A DNA stretch of 64,000 nucleotides, taken from Pseudomonadales bacterium (GTDB lineage Bacteria > Pseudomonadota > Gammaproteobacteria > Pseudomonadales > Halieaceae). The stretch covers positions 1 through 64,000 of the forward strand of contig JACKNV010000012.1 in assembly GCA_024234735.1 (NCBI GenBank). Direction: 5' to 3'. Made by a program: the position numbers and the translations under genes. Below are positions 52,235-60,390 of this stretch, one piece after another (positions within the stretch are counted from its first letter, which is position 1; the number at the start of each line of letters is the position of its first letter). The notes under the pieces are model-generated. The model searched no databases and had not been told where the DNA came from. It saw nothing but the letters and a program-made list of their open reading frames with translations.

Positions 52235-52554
52235 GCGGCCAGTGGCCGGGCCTGCGTGGCCAGGCCGTCGGGGCCGACGAGTTCGGTCTGTTCGCAGGCG
52301 TGGCGGGCGGCGCTGATCTGTTTCTTCTGACAGTCCTCGCCACTGTCGGTGGCCACGCACCACTTGCGGTTGCCGTCCCAGGCGGTGAGCTCGACACTGC
52401 GGCCGTCATTGCAGTTCACGGTGTACTGGCCGTAGAGCCGGCCGTCGGCGGTCTCGGCGTTGGATTCGAAGACGATGCTGGTAGGCCGTGCCGCCAGGCT
52501 GGTCGCGGAGGCCAGCAGCAGGGCGATAGCGGCACTCCAGGGTGCGAGTTTCAT
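52222..52554 (-). CDS. Small secreted Cys-containing protein
   Basis: This 110-aa protein has a clear signal peptide (positive start, hydrophobic core IALLLASATS, cut after SLAA). The mature part has four Cys that could form two disulfides (CNDG, WCVA, DCQK, ACEQ). No family is recognised. The 13-bp tail-to-tail overlap with the phosphatase gene is normal in a dense genome. Confidence 0.6.
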   Translation of the reverse strand: MKLAPWSAAIALLLASATSLAARPTSIVFESNAETADGRLYGQYTVNCNDGRSVELTAWDGNRKWCVATDSGEDCQKKQISAARHACEQTELVGPDGLATQARPLAAYSR

Positions 52555-52730
52555 CGGGTGTACCTCAAGGTCATACTGCTCTCCAGCGCGTTGTCAGGCG
52601 AGGAGGTTTCCTAGTATATGACCGTTATACGCCGCAGATGTTACGTCGTGCCACTAATATGTGAATATTTGTAACAGTTCTGGGAGGGTGGGGGCTTATT
52701 TGCGGCCGGCATGCGCCGGCCGCCGGGGGG

Positions 52731-52952
52731 TCAGGCCAACCAGATGAGCAGCCAGCCTACTATCGCCAGCAGCAGGGCCTGCCCGGCCTTGTCCAGCCTG
52801 GCGAGGCTGTAGAGGTAGGACAGCGGTGGCAGCAGCAGGGTGCACAGTCCCCAGGCGTAGTCCTCCTTCCAGGAGACGATCAGTAGTACAACCCAGCTGG
52901 CTAGCAATGCTGCCACGCCAAATGTCATCATCGAGGCGGTTGTCGCGTCCAT
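52731..52952 (-). CDS. Small inner-membrane protein
   Basis: This 73-aa protein has three hydrophobic segments (about 9-27, 34-48 and 56-72). No family or catalytic motif is recognised. It stands alone between two minus/plus genes. The even hydropathy and clean start support a real gene, though confidence is moderate. Confidence 0.6.
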   Translation of the reverse strand: MDATTASMMTFGVAALLASWVVLLIVSWKEDYAWGLCTLLLPPLSYLYSLARLDKAGQALLLAIVGWLLIWLA

Positions 52953-53134
52953 CTTTCCTCCGCTTGAGCGATTGTCCGTGCGAGCGGCGCAAGGTTAGCA
53001 GAAAGCGCTTTCGCCGTCAGTGCCCGGCGCCGTATTTTATCTGCGTCCGGTGGCCGCCCAGTGGCCGGCGCCGTGGATGACTAGTGCCGGGAATTTGGGT
53101 ATCGTGTGCCGCTTTCACCAGAGGGAGTCCAGGC

Positions 53135-54298
53135 TTGGACGATCCATATGTAGACATACGCCCCTATCGCGATGCCGAGGTGGCCGCAGTCCTCGCCCGC
53201 CTGCTGGGGGACCGCGAGTTTCTCGATACCATGGCGGGCTTCCGCCTGGGCTGGCTGGCGCGCCTGTCGCCCGGCCTGGCCCGCGCCCTGGTGCGTCGCC
53301 GCCTGGCCGGCGAAGTCGGGGGCATCGACGACATCAGCGCCATGCAGAGGCTGATCAAGCGCTACATGGACCGCATGATCGAGGACACCACCGGCGGCTT
53401 CAGCGTCTCCGGACTGGAGCAACTGGATGCGCGGCGTGCCTACCTGTACATAAGCAATCACCGGGACATAGCCATGGACCCGGCGTTCACCAATTATGCG
53501 CTGCATCGCGCCGGCCGCGACACCGTGCGCATCGCCATTGGCGACAACCTGCTGACCAAGCCCTGGGTCTCCGACCTGATGCGCCTCAACAAGAGCTTTA
53601 TCGTCAAGCGATCCGTCAGCGGGCCGCGGGAGCTGCTGGCGTCCTCCAGGTTGCTGGCCAACTATATCCAGCATTCGCTGCTGCAGGAACACGCACCGGT
53701 ATGGATCGCCCAGCGGGAGGGGCGGGCCAAGGACGGGGTCGATCGAACCGAGCCCGCCGTGATCAAGATGCTGGCCATGAGCCGCGACAAGGCCAGCCAG
53801 ACTTTTGGCGAGCACATCGCCAGCCTGGGTATCGTGCCGGTGGCGATTTCCTATGAACTGGATCCCTGTGATGCCCTCAAGGCCAACGAGTTGTACCAGA
53901 AAGCGACTGCCGGCCATTACCTGAAAGGAGCGCAGGAGGACGTGGCCTCCATCGGCCAGGGTATCGCCGGCAACAAGGGCAGGGTACACGTGGCGTTCGG
54001 CACCCCCCTGGGTGACGACCTCGCCGATGCCGGTGCGGTGGCCGCGGAAATCGACCGGCAGGTCATCACTGCCTATCGACTGCACGGCACCAATATACAG
54101 GCCTACCGCATGCTCCATGGAAGCGCCGCGCCGCTGCCGGCGGACCTGCCAGTCGAGGATGGGGAGTGCAGCGCGCAGCAATTCGAGCGCAGAATTGCCG
54201 CCCTGCCGGCGGGACACCGGGACTTCGCCCTGGCCCTCTACGCCAATGCGGTGCTCAGCAAGCTCTCCCTGGCAGCGGACGCCCCGGCCTCTTGCTGA
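53135..54298 (+). CDS. 1-acyl-sn-glycerol-3-phosphate acyltransferase-like protein
   Basis: This 387-aa membrane-associated protein has the PlsC-type motif NHRDIAMDPAF at residues 108-118, and later WIAQREGRAKDG as the EGTRS-like block III. In this group the spacing after the catalytic His is not the standard HX4D: Asp residues lie 2 and 6 positions after it. The TTG at 53135 is chosen because GAGGGAG lies 8 bp upstream. An in-frame start 51 bp earlier lacks a ribosome-binding site. Its end overlaps dinG by 7 bp. Confidence 0.8.
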   Translation: MDDPYVDIRPYRDAEVAAVLARLLGDREFLDTMAGFRLGWLARLSPGLARALVRRRLAGEVGGIDDISAMQRLIKRYMDRMIEDTTGGFSVSGLEQLDARRAYLYISNHRDIAMDPAFTNYALHRAGRDTVRIAIGDNLLTKPWVSDLMRLNKSFIVKRSVSGPRELLASSRLLANYIQHSLLQEHAPVWIAQREGRAKDGVDRTEPAVIKMLAMSRDKASQTFGEHIASLGIVPVAISYELDPCDALKANELYQKATAGHYLKGAQEDVASIGQGIAGNKGRVHVAFGTPLGDDLADAGAVAAEIDRQVITAYRLHGTNIQAYRMLHGSAAPLPADLPVEDGECSAQQFERRIAALPAGHRDFALALYANAVLSKLSLAADAPASC

Positions 54299-56430
54299 GC
54301 GAGGAACTCAAGGGCGAGATTCGCCGCGCCTATAACGCCATCATCGAGGGAAAATCCCTGAGGCCCCGCTGGGGGCAGCGGCAGATGATCGCCGAGGTGG
54401 CCAATAGCCTGGCGCGCATTCCCGGGCCGGGGCAGGCCGCCTCCGGCCCCGCGGTGTGCGTGGTCGAGGCGGGTACCGGCACCGGCAAGACCATTGCCTA
54501 TGCGGTCGCGGCCATTCCCATCGCGCGGGCGCTCAACAAGCGCCTGGTGGTCGCCACGGCAACGGTCGCCCTGCAGGAGCAGTTCGTCAACAAGGATCTG
54601 CCCGATATCCGTCGCCACAGCGGCCTCGATTTCAGTTTCGCCCTGGCCAAGGGGCGGCGCCGCTATGTTTGCCTGTCAAAACTCGATCGCCAGCTGGGTC
54701 ATGGCGGCGACAGCCTGTTGCCGCTGTATCCCGATGACCTGGGCGCGCCGGCCGGCGCCGATGCGATGCCGGTCTACAACGCCATGATCGATGCCCTGGG
54801 GCGGGGCCAGTGGGACGGTGACCGCGACAGCTGGCCCGCCGCCATCGCGGAGGAAACCTGGTACGGCGTCACCACCGATCACAGCCAGTGCAGCGGCCGG
54901 CGCTGCCCCAATATCGGCCAGTGCAGTTTTTTCCAGGCACGCGATGCCCTGCAGAACGCCGACATCATCGTCACCAACCACGACCTGACCCTGTCGGACC
55001 TGGCCCTGGGTGGCGGCGCCATACTGTCCGCTCCCGAGGACAGTATCTACGTCTTCGATGAGGGCCATCACCTGCCAGACAAGGCCCTGGCCCACTTCGC
55101 CAGCTTTTGCCGCCTGCATACCACGGTGCAATGGCTGGGCGAGAGCGGCAAGCTGCTGGCCCAGGCGGCGCCGGCCCTGGCACCCCTGGATGCGCTGCAG
55201 CGCACCCTGCAGCGCCTTCCCGCCGCCATGGAGGAGGCGGCGGCGAGCCTGCAGGTCGCCGAGCAGGCGGTGGCGGCCCTGTTCGAGGAGGTGCCCGCCG
55301 ACGATCGCCGGGAGGACCGGCAACTGCGCCTGGAACACGGCCTGGTGCCGCCCGCGCTGCAGCCAGTGGCGGCCACCCTGGCGGCGCAGTTCCAGCAGCT
55401 GGTGCAGGACCTGGCGCGCATGGAAGCCCAACTGGAGGAGGCCCTGGAGGACGACTTTGCCGGCTTGGACAAGGCCGCCATCGAGACCTGGCACATCAAT
55501 CTCGGTGGGCTGCTGGCGCGGGCGGAAGGCACCCTGGCGCTGTGGCGGGAATACGCGGTCAGCGGCGAGGGCGAGGTGCCGCCGAAGGCGCGCTGGATCA
55601 CCCTGCTCAACAGCAACGGGCAGTTTGGTTTCGAGCTGCGCTGCAGTCCCATCCTGGCGGCGGACATCCTGCAGGAGTGCCTGTGGTCCAGGGCCGCCGG
55701 GGTGGTGGTCACCTCCGCGACGATGACCGCGCTGAACTCCTTCGAGCGCTTCATCCTGCACTCCGGTTGTCCCCGTGAGGCCAGCTTCAAGATCGTCGCC
55801 AGCCCCTTCGACTACGCCAACGCGGTGTTCCAGGTGCCCGCCATGGACTGCGATCCCGGCGATGCCCAGGCGCACACCCGGGCGCTGATCGAGCAACTGC
55901 CGCGCCTGCTTCTGCCGTCCGAGGGCAGCCTGGTGCTGTTTTCCTCGCGCCGCCAGATGGTGGACGTGTTCGAGGGCGTGACCCCGGACCTGCGCGAACG
56001 CATCCTGCTGCAGGGTGACTACAGCAAGCAGGAAATCCTGCGGCGCCACCGGGAAACCATCGACGCGGGCAGGGGCAGCGTGATCTTCGGGCTGGCCAGC
56101 TTCGCCGAGGGGGTGGACCTGCCCGGTGACTACTGTCGGCACGTGGTCATCGCCAAGATTCCCTTTGCCGTGCCCGACAGCCCGCTGGAGGCCGCCCTGG
56201 CGGAGTGGGTGGAGGCCCAGGGCCGCAACGCCTTCATGGAGATCAGCGTGCCCGATGCCGCCCTGCGCCTGGTGCAGGCCAGTGGACGCCTGTTGCGAAC
56301 CGAGCGCGATGGCGGCAAGGTGACCCTCATGGACCGCAGAATACTGACCAGGCGCTATGGTCGCGCCATCCTGGATTCACTGCCCCCCTTCCGGCGTGAA
56401 CTGGGCCAGACTGTGAGCGTGGGTCCGTGA
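54292..56430 (+). CDS. dinG: ATP-dependent DNA helicase DinG
   Basis: This 712-aa XPD/DinG-family 5'-3' helicase has Walker A EAGTGTGKT, DEAH box DEGHH, and QASGRLLRTERD (motif VI). Four FeS-cluster Cys lie in the region around RRYVCLS to CPNIGQC. It unwinds R-loops and D-loops, and is SOS-induced in E. coli. The TTG at 54292 overlaps the acyltransferase stop; the frame runs further upstream inside that gene, but the family N-terminus starts here. No LexA box was seen. Confidence 0.9.
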   Translation: MLSEELKGEIRRAYNAIIEGKSLRPRWGQRQMIAEVANSLARIPGPGQAASGPAVCVVEAGTGTGKTIAYAVAAIPIARALNKRLVVATATVALQEQFVNKDLPDIRRHSGLDFSFALAKGRRRYVCLSKLDRQLGHGGDSLLPLYPDDLGAPAGADAMPVYNAMIDALGRGQWDGDRDSWPAAIAEETWYGVTTDHSQCSGRRCPNIGQCSFFQARDALQNADIIVTNHDLTLSDLALGGGAILSAPEDSIYVFDEGHHLPDKALAHFASFCRLHTTVQWLGESGKLLAQAAPALAPLDALQRTLQRLPAAMEEAAASLQVAEQAVAALFEEVPADDRREDRQLRLEHGLVPPALQPVAATLAAQFQQLVQDLARMEAQLEEALEDDFAGLDKAAIETWHINLGGLLARAEGTLALWREYAVSGEGEVPPKARWITLLNSNGQFGFELRCSPILAADILQECLWSRAAGVVVTSATMTALNSFERFILHSGCPREASFKIVASPFDYANAVFQVPAMDCDPGDAQAHTRALIEQLPRLLLPSEGSLVLFSSRRQMVDVFEGVTPDLRERILLQGDYSKQEILRRHRETIDAGRGSVIFGLASFAEGVDLPGDYCRHVVIAKIPFAVPDSPLEAALAEWVEAQGRNAFMEISVPDAALRLVQASGRLLRTERDGGKVTLMDRRILTRRYGRAILDSLPPFRRELGQTVSVGP

Positions 56431-56759
56431 ATACGGATGTGGCCGCGCTGCTGATCGATATCGAGGCGGAACTGCGCCAGCTGGGCTTGTGGCAGCGCGA
56501 GCCGCCGCCGGCCGCGGCGCTGGCCTCGGAGCAGCCGTTTTGCGTGGATACCCTGAGCCTGCCGCAGTGGCTGCAGTTTGTCTTCCTGCCGCGACTCTAC
56601 CTGCTGCTGGAACGGGAATCCCCGCTGCCGGATCGCTGTGGTATCGCGCCCATGGCGCAGGAGTACTTTCGCGGCACCGGGCTGGCCAGCGCGGCCCTGG
56701 AGCGGGCCCTGCTGCGGATCGACGCGTTGCTTTCGGGGGGAGAGCGCGGCGGGCAGTGA
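56427..56759 (+). CDS. yqcC: YqcC family protein
   Basis: This 110-aa protein of the DUF446 family has SLPQWLQFVFLPRLYLLL as the conserved core and the EQPFCVDTL segment before it. YqcC is essential for growth in some species under certain conditions but its activity is not defined. It starts with GTG inside the dinG stop codon, so translation is coupled. It is the end of the acyltransferase-dinG-yqcC operon. Confidence 0.85.
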   Translation: MNTDVAALLIDIEAELRQLGLWQREPPPAAALASEQPFCVDTLSLPQWLQFVFLPRLYLLLERESPLPDRCGIAPMAQEYFRGTGLASAALERALLRIDALLSGGERGGQ

Positions 56760-56786
56760 AGGCCACCCGCCGCTGGAGGGGCGAGC

Positions 56787-57968
56787 CTAGACGCGCTCCA
56801 GCACCGTGGTGATGCCCTGGCCCAGGCCGATACACATGGTGGATACACCCAGGGTCAGGTCCCGGTCTTCCATCACGTTCAGCAGGGAGCCGGTGATACG
56901 CGTCCCGGAGCAGCCGAAGGGATGGCCCAGGGCGATGGCGCCGCCGTGCACGTTCACCTTCTCGTCCATCTTGTCCAGCAGGCCCAGATCCTTGAGCACC
57001 GGCAATGCCTGCGCGGCGAAGGCCTCGTTGAGCTCGACCATGTCGATATCGTCGATGGTCAGGCCCAGCTTCTTCAGCGCCTTCTGGGTCGAGGGCACCG
57101 GGCCGTAGCCCATGATGGACGGGTCCACGCCGGCCAGCGCCATGCCTTTGACACGGGCGATGGGAGTGAGGCCCAGGGCCTGGGCTTTTTCCGCGGACAT
57201 CATCAGCATGGCGGAGGCGCCGTCGGAGATCTGCGAGGATTGGCCCGGGGTGACCGTGCCGCCCTGGGGGTTGAAGGAAGGCTTGAGCTGGGCCAGGCCC
57301 TCCAGGGTGGTTTCCGGGCGAATGGTCTCATCCACGGTCACCGACACCAGCGCGCCGCTTTCGTCGTGGCCGTCGATGGGGATGATCTCGCGCTTGAACT
57401 TGCCCTCGACAGTTGCCTTGTGGGCCAGTTGGTGGGAGCGCAGCCCCATCTTGTCCTGGTCCTCGCGGGTGACCCCGTGCATCATCGCCAGCATTTCCGC
57501 GGTCATGCCCATCATGCCCGCGGCCTTGGCCACCGAGCGACCCATGCGCGGATTGGGGTCGACATTGGCCGGGTCCATCATGGGCAGGTGACCCAGGTGC
57601 TCCACGCCGCCCACCAGGTAGACCTCGCCGATACCGGCCATGATGTTGGCGGCGGCGGTCTGCAGGGCACTCATGGAGGAGCCGCACAGGCGGTTCACGG
57701 TCTGGGCCGGAATGGTGTGCGGCAGTTCGGCGTTGAGCACGATCATCCGCGCCAGGTTCATGCCCTGCTCACCGCGCTGGATGACGCAGCCCCAGATCAG
57801 GTCGTCGATCTCGGCCGGGTCCAGCGCCGTGTTGCGCGCCAGCAGGCCTTTTATGACTTGCGCCGACAGATCGTCGGCGCGCACGTTGCGGAAGCAACCG
57901 TTCTTGGAACGCCCCATGGCCGAGCGGGCGTAATCTACAATCACTGCGTCTCTTGGATTCAAACTCAC
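56787..57968 (-). CDS. fadA: 3-ketoacyl-CoA thiolase FadA
   Basis: This 393-aa thiolase performs the last step of fatty-acid beta-oxidation. Catalytic Cys lies in RLCGSSMSALQ (about residue 92). The His of GGAIALGHPFG and second Cys in MCIGLGQGI are intact. It is the beta subunit of the FadB-FadA complex, encoded 28 bp behind fadB. Confidence 0.97.
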   Translation of the reverse strand: MSLNPRDAVIVDYARSAMGRSKNGCFRNVRADDLSAQVIKGLLARNTALDPAEIDDLIWGCVIQRGEQGMNLARMIVLNAELPHTIPAQTVNRLCGSSMSALQTAAANIMAGIGEVYLVGGVEHLGHLPMMDPANVDPNPRMGRSVAKAAGMMGMTAEMLAMMHGVTREDQDKMGLRSHQLAHKATVEGKFKREIIPIDGHDESGALVSVTVDETIRPETTLEGLAQLKPSFNPQGGTVTPGQSSQISDGASAMLMMSAEKAQALGLTPIARVKGMALAGVDPSIMGYGPVPSTQKALKKLGLTIDDIDMVELNEAFAAQALPVLKDLGLLDKMDEKVNVHGGAIALGHPFGCSGTRITGSLLNVMEDRDLTLGVSTMCIGLGQGITTVLERV

Positions 57969-57996
57969 AGTACTTCTCCTTTGTCTAGCCCGTCAC

Positions 57997-60144
57997 TCAG
58001 TAGTAGGTCTTGCCGTTGGCGAGCATGTCTCGCATGGCGTCGGTCAGTTCGTAGGCCTTGCCCAGGTAGGCGAATTTTTCCGAGGCCTCGGCGATATGGG
58101 CCAGGCCCACGGTGTCCATCCAGCGGAATATCCCGCCGCGGAAGGGCGGAAAGCCCACGCCGTAGAGCAGGGCCAGGTCCGCTTCCGCGGGGGTGCCGAC
58201 GATGCCCTCCTCCACACAGCGGGCCATTTCGATGGCCATGGGCAGCATCATGCGGGCGATGATGTCCTCGCGCTCGAATTCGGTGCGCTCGCCGCAGGCC
58301 GGGGCCAGCAGCGTGTAGACTTCCTCGTTGACGACCTTCTGCGGCTTGCCGCGTTTGTCGGCCACGTATTCATAAAAGCCCTTGCCGTTCTTCTGGCCGT
58401 AGCGGTTGTGTTCGAACATTACCTCGGCCACCGTCTTGTACTCGGGCTGCATGCGGTCCGGGAAGCCCTCGGCCATGACCTGGGCGGCGTGCACCCCGGT
58501 GTCGATGCCGACCACATCCATCAGGTAGGCCGGGCCCATGGGCCAGCCCCAGCGTTCCATGACCTTGTCCACCGCCTGGAAATCGGCGCCGTCGCGCAGC
58601 AACATGTTGAAGCCGCCGAAGTAGGGGAACAGCACACGGTTCACCAGGAAGCCGGGGCAGTCGTTGACCACTACCGCTTTCTTGCCCATCTTGTTGGCAT
58701 AGGCCACGGTGCGCGCCACCGCGTGATCGGAGGTTTGCTCGCCGCGGATCACCTCCACCAGCGGCATGGCGTGTACCGGGTTGAAAAAGTGCATGCCGCA
58801 GAAGTTTTCCGGGCGTTGCAGGTTCTTTGCCAGGCGCGTGATGGAGATGGTCGAGGTATTGGAGGCCAGGACCGCGTCGCTGGCGATCTGCTGCTCGGTC
58901 TCGGCCAGCACGATGCCCTTGACCTTCTCGTTCTCGACAACGGCTTCGACCACGATGTCCACATTCTCGAAACCGGCGTAAGTCAGGGTGGGATCGATGC
59001 TGTTGAGGATGTCGCCCATCTGGTTGGGGGTCATGCGGCCGCGGGCGACCCGCTTGGCCAGCAGTTTGTTGGCTTCGCTCAGTCCCAGGTCCAGGCCGTC
59101 CTGGTTGATATCCTTCATTTTGATAGGGGTGCCCTTGAGGGCGCTCTGGTAGGCGATACCGCCGCCCATGATACCGGCGCCCAGCACGGCCGCATGCTCG
59201 ATCTTTTTGTCGGCCTTTTTCTCCCAGCCCTTGGCTTTCTTGCCCAGCAGCTGGTCGTTGAGGAATACGCCGACCAGGGCGGCCGCCACGGGGGTGGTCG
59301 CCAGCTCGGCGAAACCCTCGGCCTCGACTTCCAGTGCCGCTTCCAGTCCCATGGCGCGCGCTTTCTCGATGACGTCCACTACCTTGACCGGGGCGGGGTA
59401 GTTCTTGCCGGCCTGCTGGCCGACCATGGCCTTGATGGTGAAAAAGGACATCAGCGCCTCGGTGTCGTTCAGGGGCAACGGGCCGTGCTTGCGGGCGCGG
59501 CGTTCGCTGTATTCGAGGTTGCCGTCGATGGCGTGTTGCAGGGTGGCCAGGGTGACCTCGCGCAGTTGCTCGGGTGCGGCGACGGCGTCCACGGCACCGG
59601 CCTTGAGGGCCTCCTCGGGACGCTTGTCGGCGCCGGTGGCCATCCACATCACCGCCTCGTCGACACCGATGATGCGCGGCAGGCGCACGGTGCCGCCCCA
59701 GCCGGGCAGAATGCCCAGCTTGGTTTCCGGCAGGCCTATTTTCGCCGCACTGCTCATCACCCGGAAGTCACAGGCGAGGCAGCACTCCAGGCCGCCACCC
59801 ATGGCGAAACCGTTGATCGCCACGGCGCTGGGGTAGGGCAGGCTGGCGAGGCGGTTGAAGTTGTTGTTGTTGGTGCCGGTGAACGGCTTGATCTCTTCCT
59901 TGCTGGCGCCGAACAGCGTGGTGAACTCGGTGATGTCGGCGCCGACAATGAATACCGGCTTGGCGCTGGTTACCAGCAGGCCCTTTATGCCCGGCTCGGC
60001 CTCCAGGGCGTCGAGTGCGGCGGTCAGGGCCGTCACGGTTTGCTGGTCGAACTTGTTGACGGATTCGCCTTGCAGGTCGAAATTCAATTCGGCGATGTCG
60101 CCGTCCAGGCGTTTCACCGTGAGCGCGTCACTCTGGTAGATCAT
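57997..60144 (-). CDS. fadB: Fatty acid oxidation complex subunit alpha
   Basis: This 715-aa multifunctional protein has an N-terminal enoyl-CoA hydratase/isomerase domain (FIVGADITEF; GFAMGGGLECCLACDFR with the catalytic Glu; GLPETKLGILPGWGG). The C-terminal part is an NAD-dependent 3-hydroxyacyl-CoA dehydrogenase (GAGIMGGGIAYQ; HFFNPVHAMPLVE). The ATG at 60144 matches E. coli FadB and has AGGAC 7 bp upstream; an in-frame start at 60198 adds unmatched residues. A FadR-like repressor is not in the window. Confidence 0.96.
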   Translation of the reverse strand: MIYQSDALTVKRLDGDIAELNFDLQGESVNKFDQQTVTALTAALDALEAEPGIKGLLVTSAKPVFIVGADITEFTTLFGASKEEIKPFTGTNNNNFNRLASLPYPSAVAINGFAMGGGLECCLACDFRVMSSAAKIGLPETKLGILPGWGGTVRLPRIIGVDEAVMWMATGADKRPEEALKAGAVDAVAAPEQLREVTLATLQHAIDGNLEYSERRARKHGPLPLNDTEALMSFFTIKAMVGQQAGKNYPAPVKVVDVIEKARAMGLEAALEVEAEGFAELATTPVAAALVGVFLNDQLLGKKAKGWEKKADKKIEHAAVLGAGIMGGGIAYQSALKGTPIKMKDINQDGLDLGLSEANKLLAKRVARGRMTPNQMGDILNSIDPTLTYAGFENVDIVVEAVVENEKVKGIVLAETEQQIASDAVLASNTSTISITRLAKNLQRPENFCGMHFFNPVHAMPLVEVIRGEQTSDHAVARTVAYANKMGKKAVVVNDCPGFLVNRVLFPYFGGFNMLLRDGADFQAVDKVMERWGWPMGPAYLMDVVGIDTGVHAAQVMAEGFPDRMQPEYKTVAEVMFEHNRYGQKNGKGFYEYVADKRGKPQKVVNEEVYTLLAPACGERTEFEREDIIARMMLPMAIEMARCVEEGIVGTPAEADLALLYGVGFPPFRGGIFRWMDTVGLAHIAEASEKFAYLGKAYELTDAMRDMLANGKTYY

Positions 60145-60390
60145 ATCGAAGTCCTGTTGGTGTAGTGTAACTGTCCACTGGGGGTGGCTGTAGGCCATTC
60201 CGCCGCAAAGGCCGGAACAGCCGTGGGGGCGGTATTGTAACGGGCAAAAAGGGTGCAGGGAACCAAAAGTTTACAGCGACAACATTGCGCTGGCGGCAGC
60301 TGCGGCCTGCGGTCGCCGGCATTGTTTGCGGTGCGGGCAGCCCGCGGAATTGCCTGACTTGCCGGCGCCCTTGTGCTAATTTGGCGCGCT

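Noticed and set aside
58096..60165. A 689-codon open frame on the plus strand
   Set aside because: It is antisense to fadB; its sequence is low-complexity His/Gly/Ala/Val text typical of the reverse strand of a GC-rich gene.
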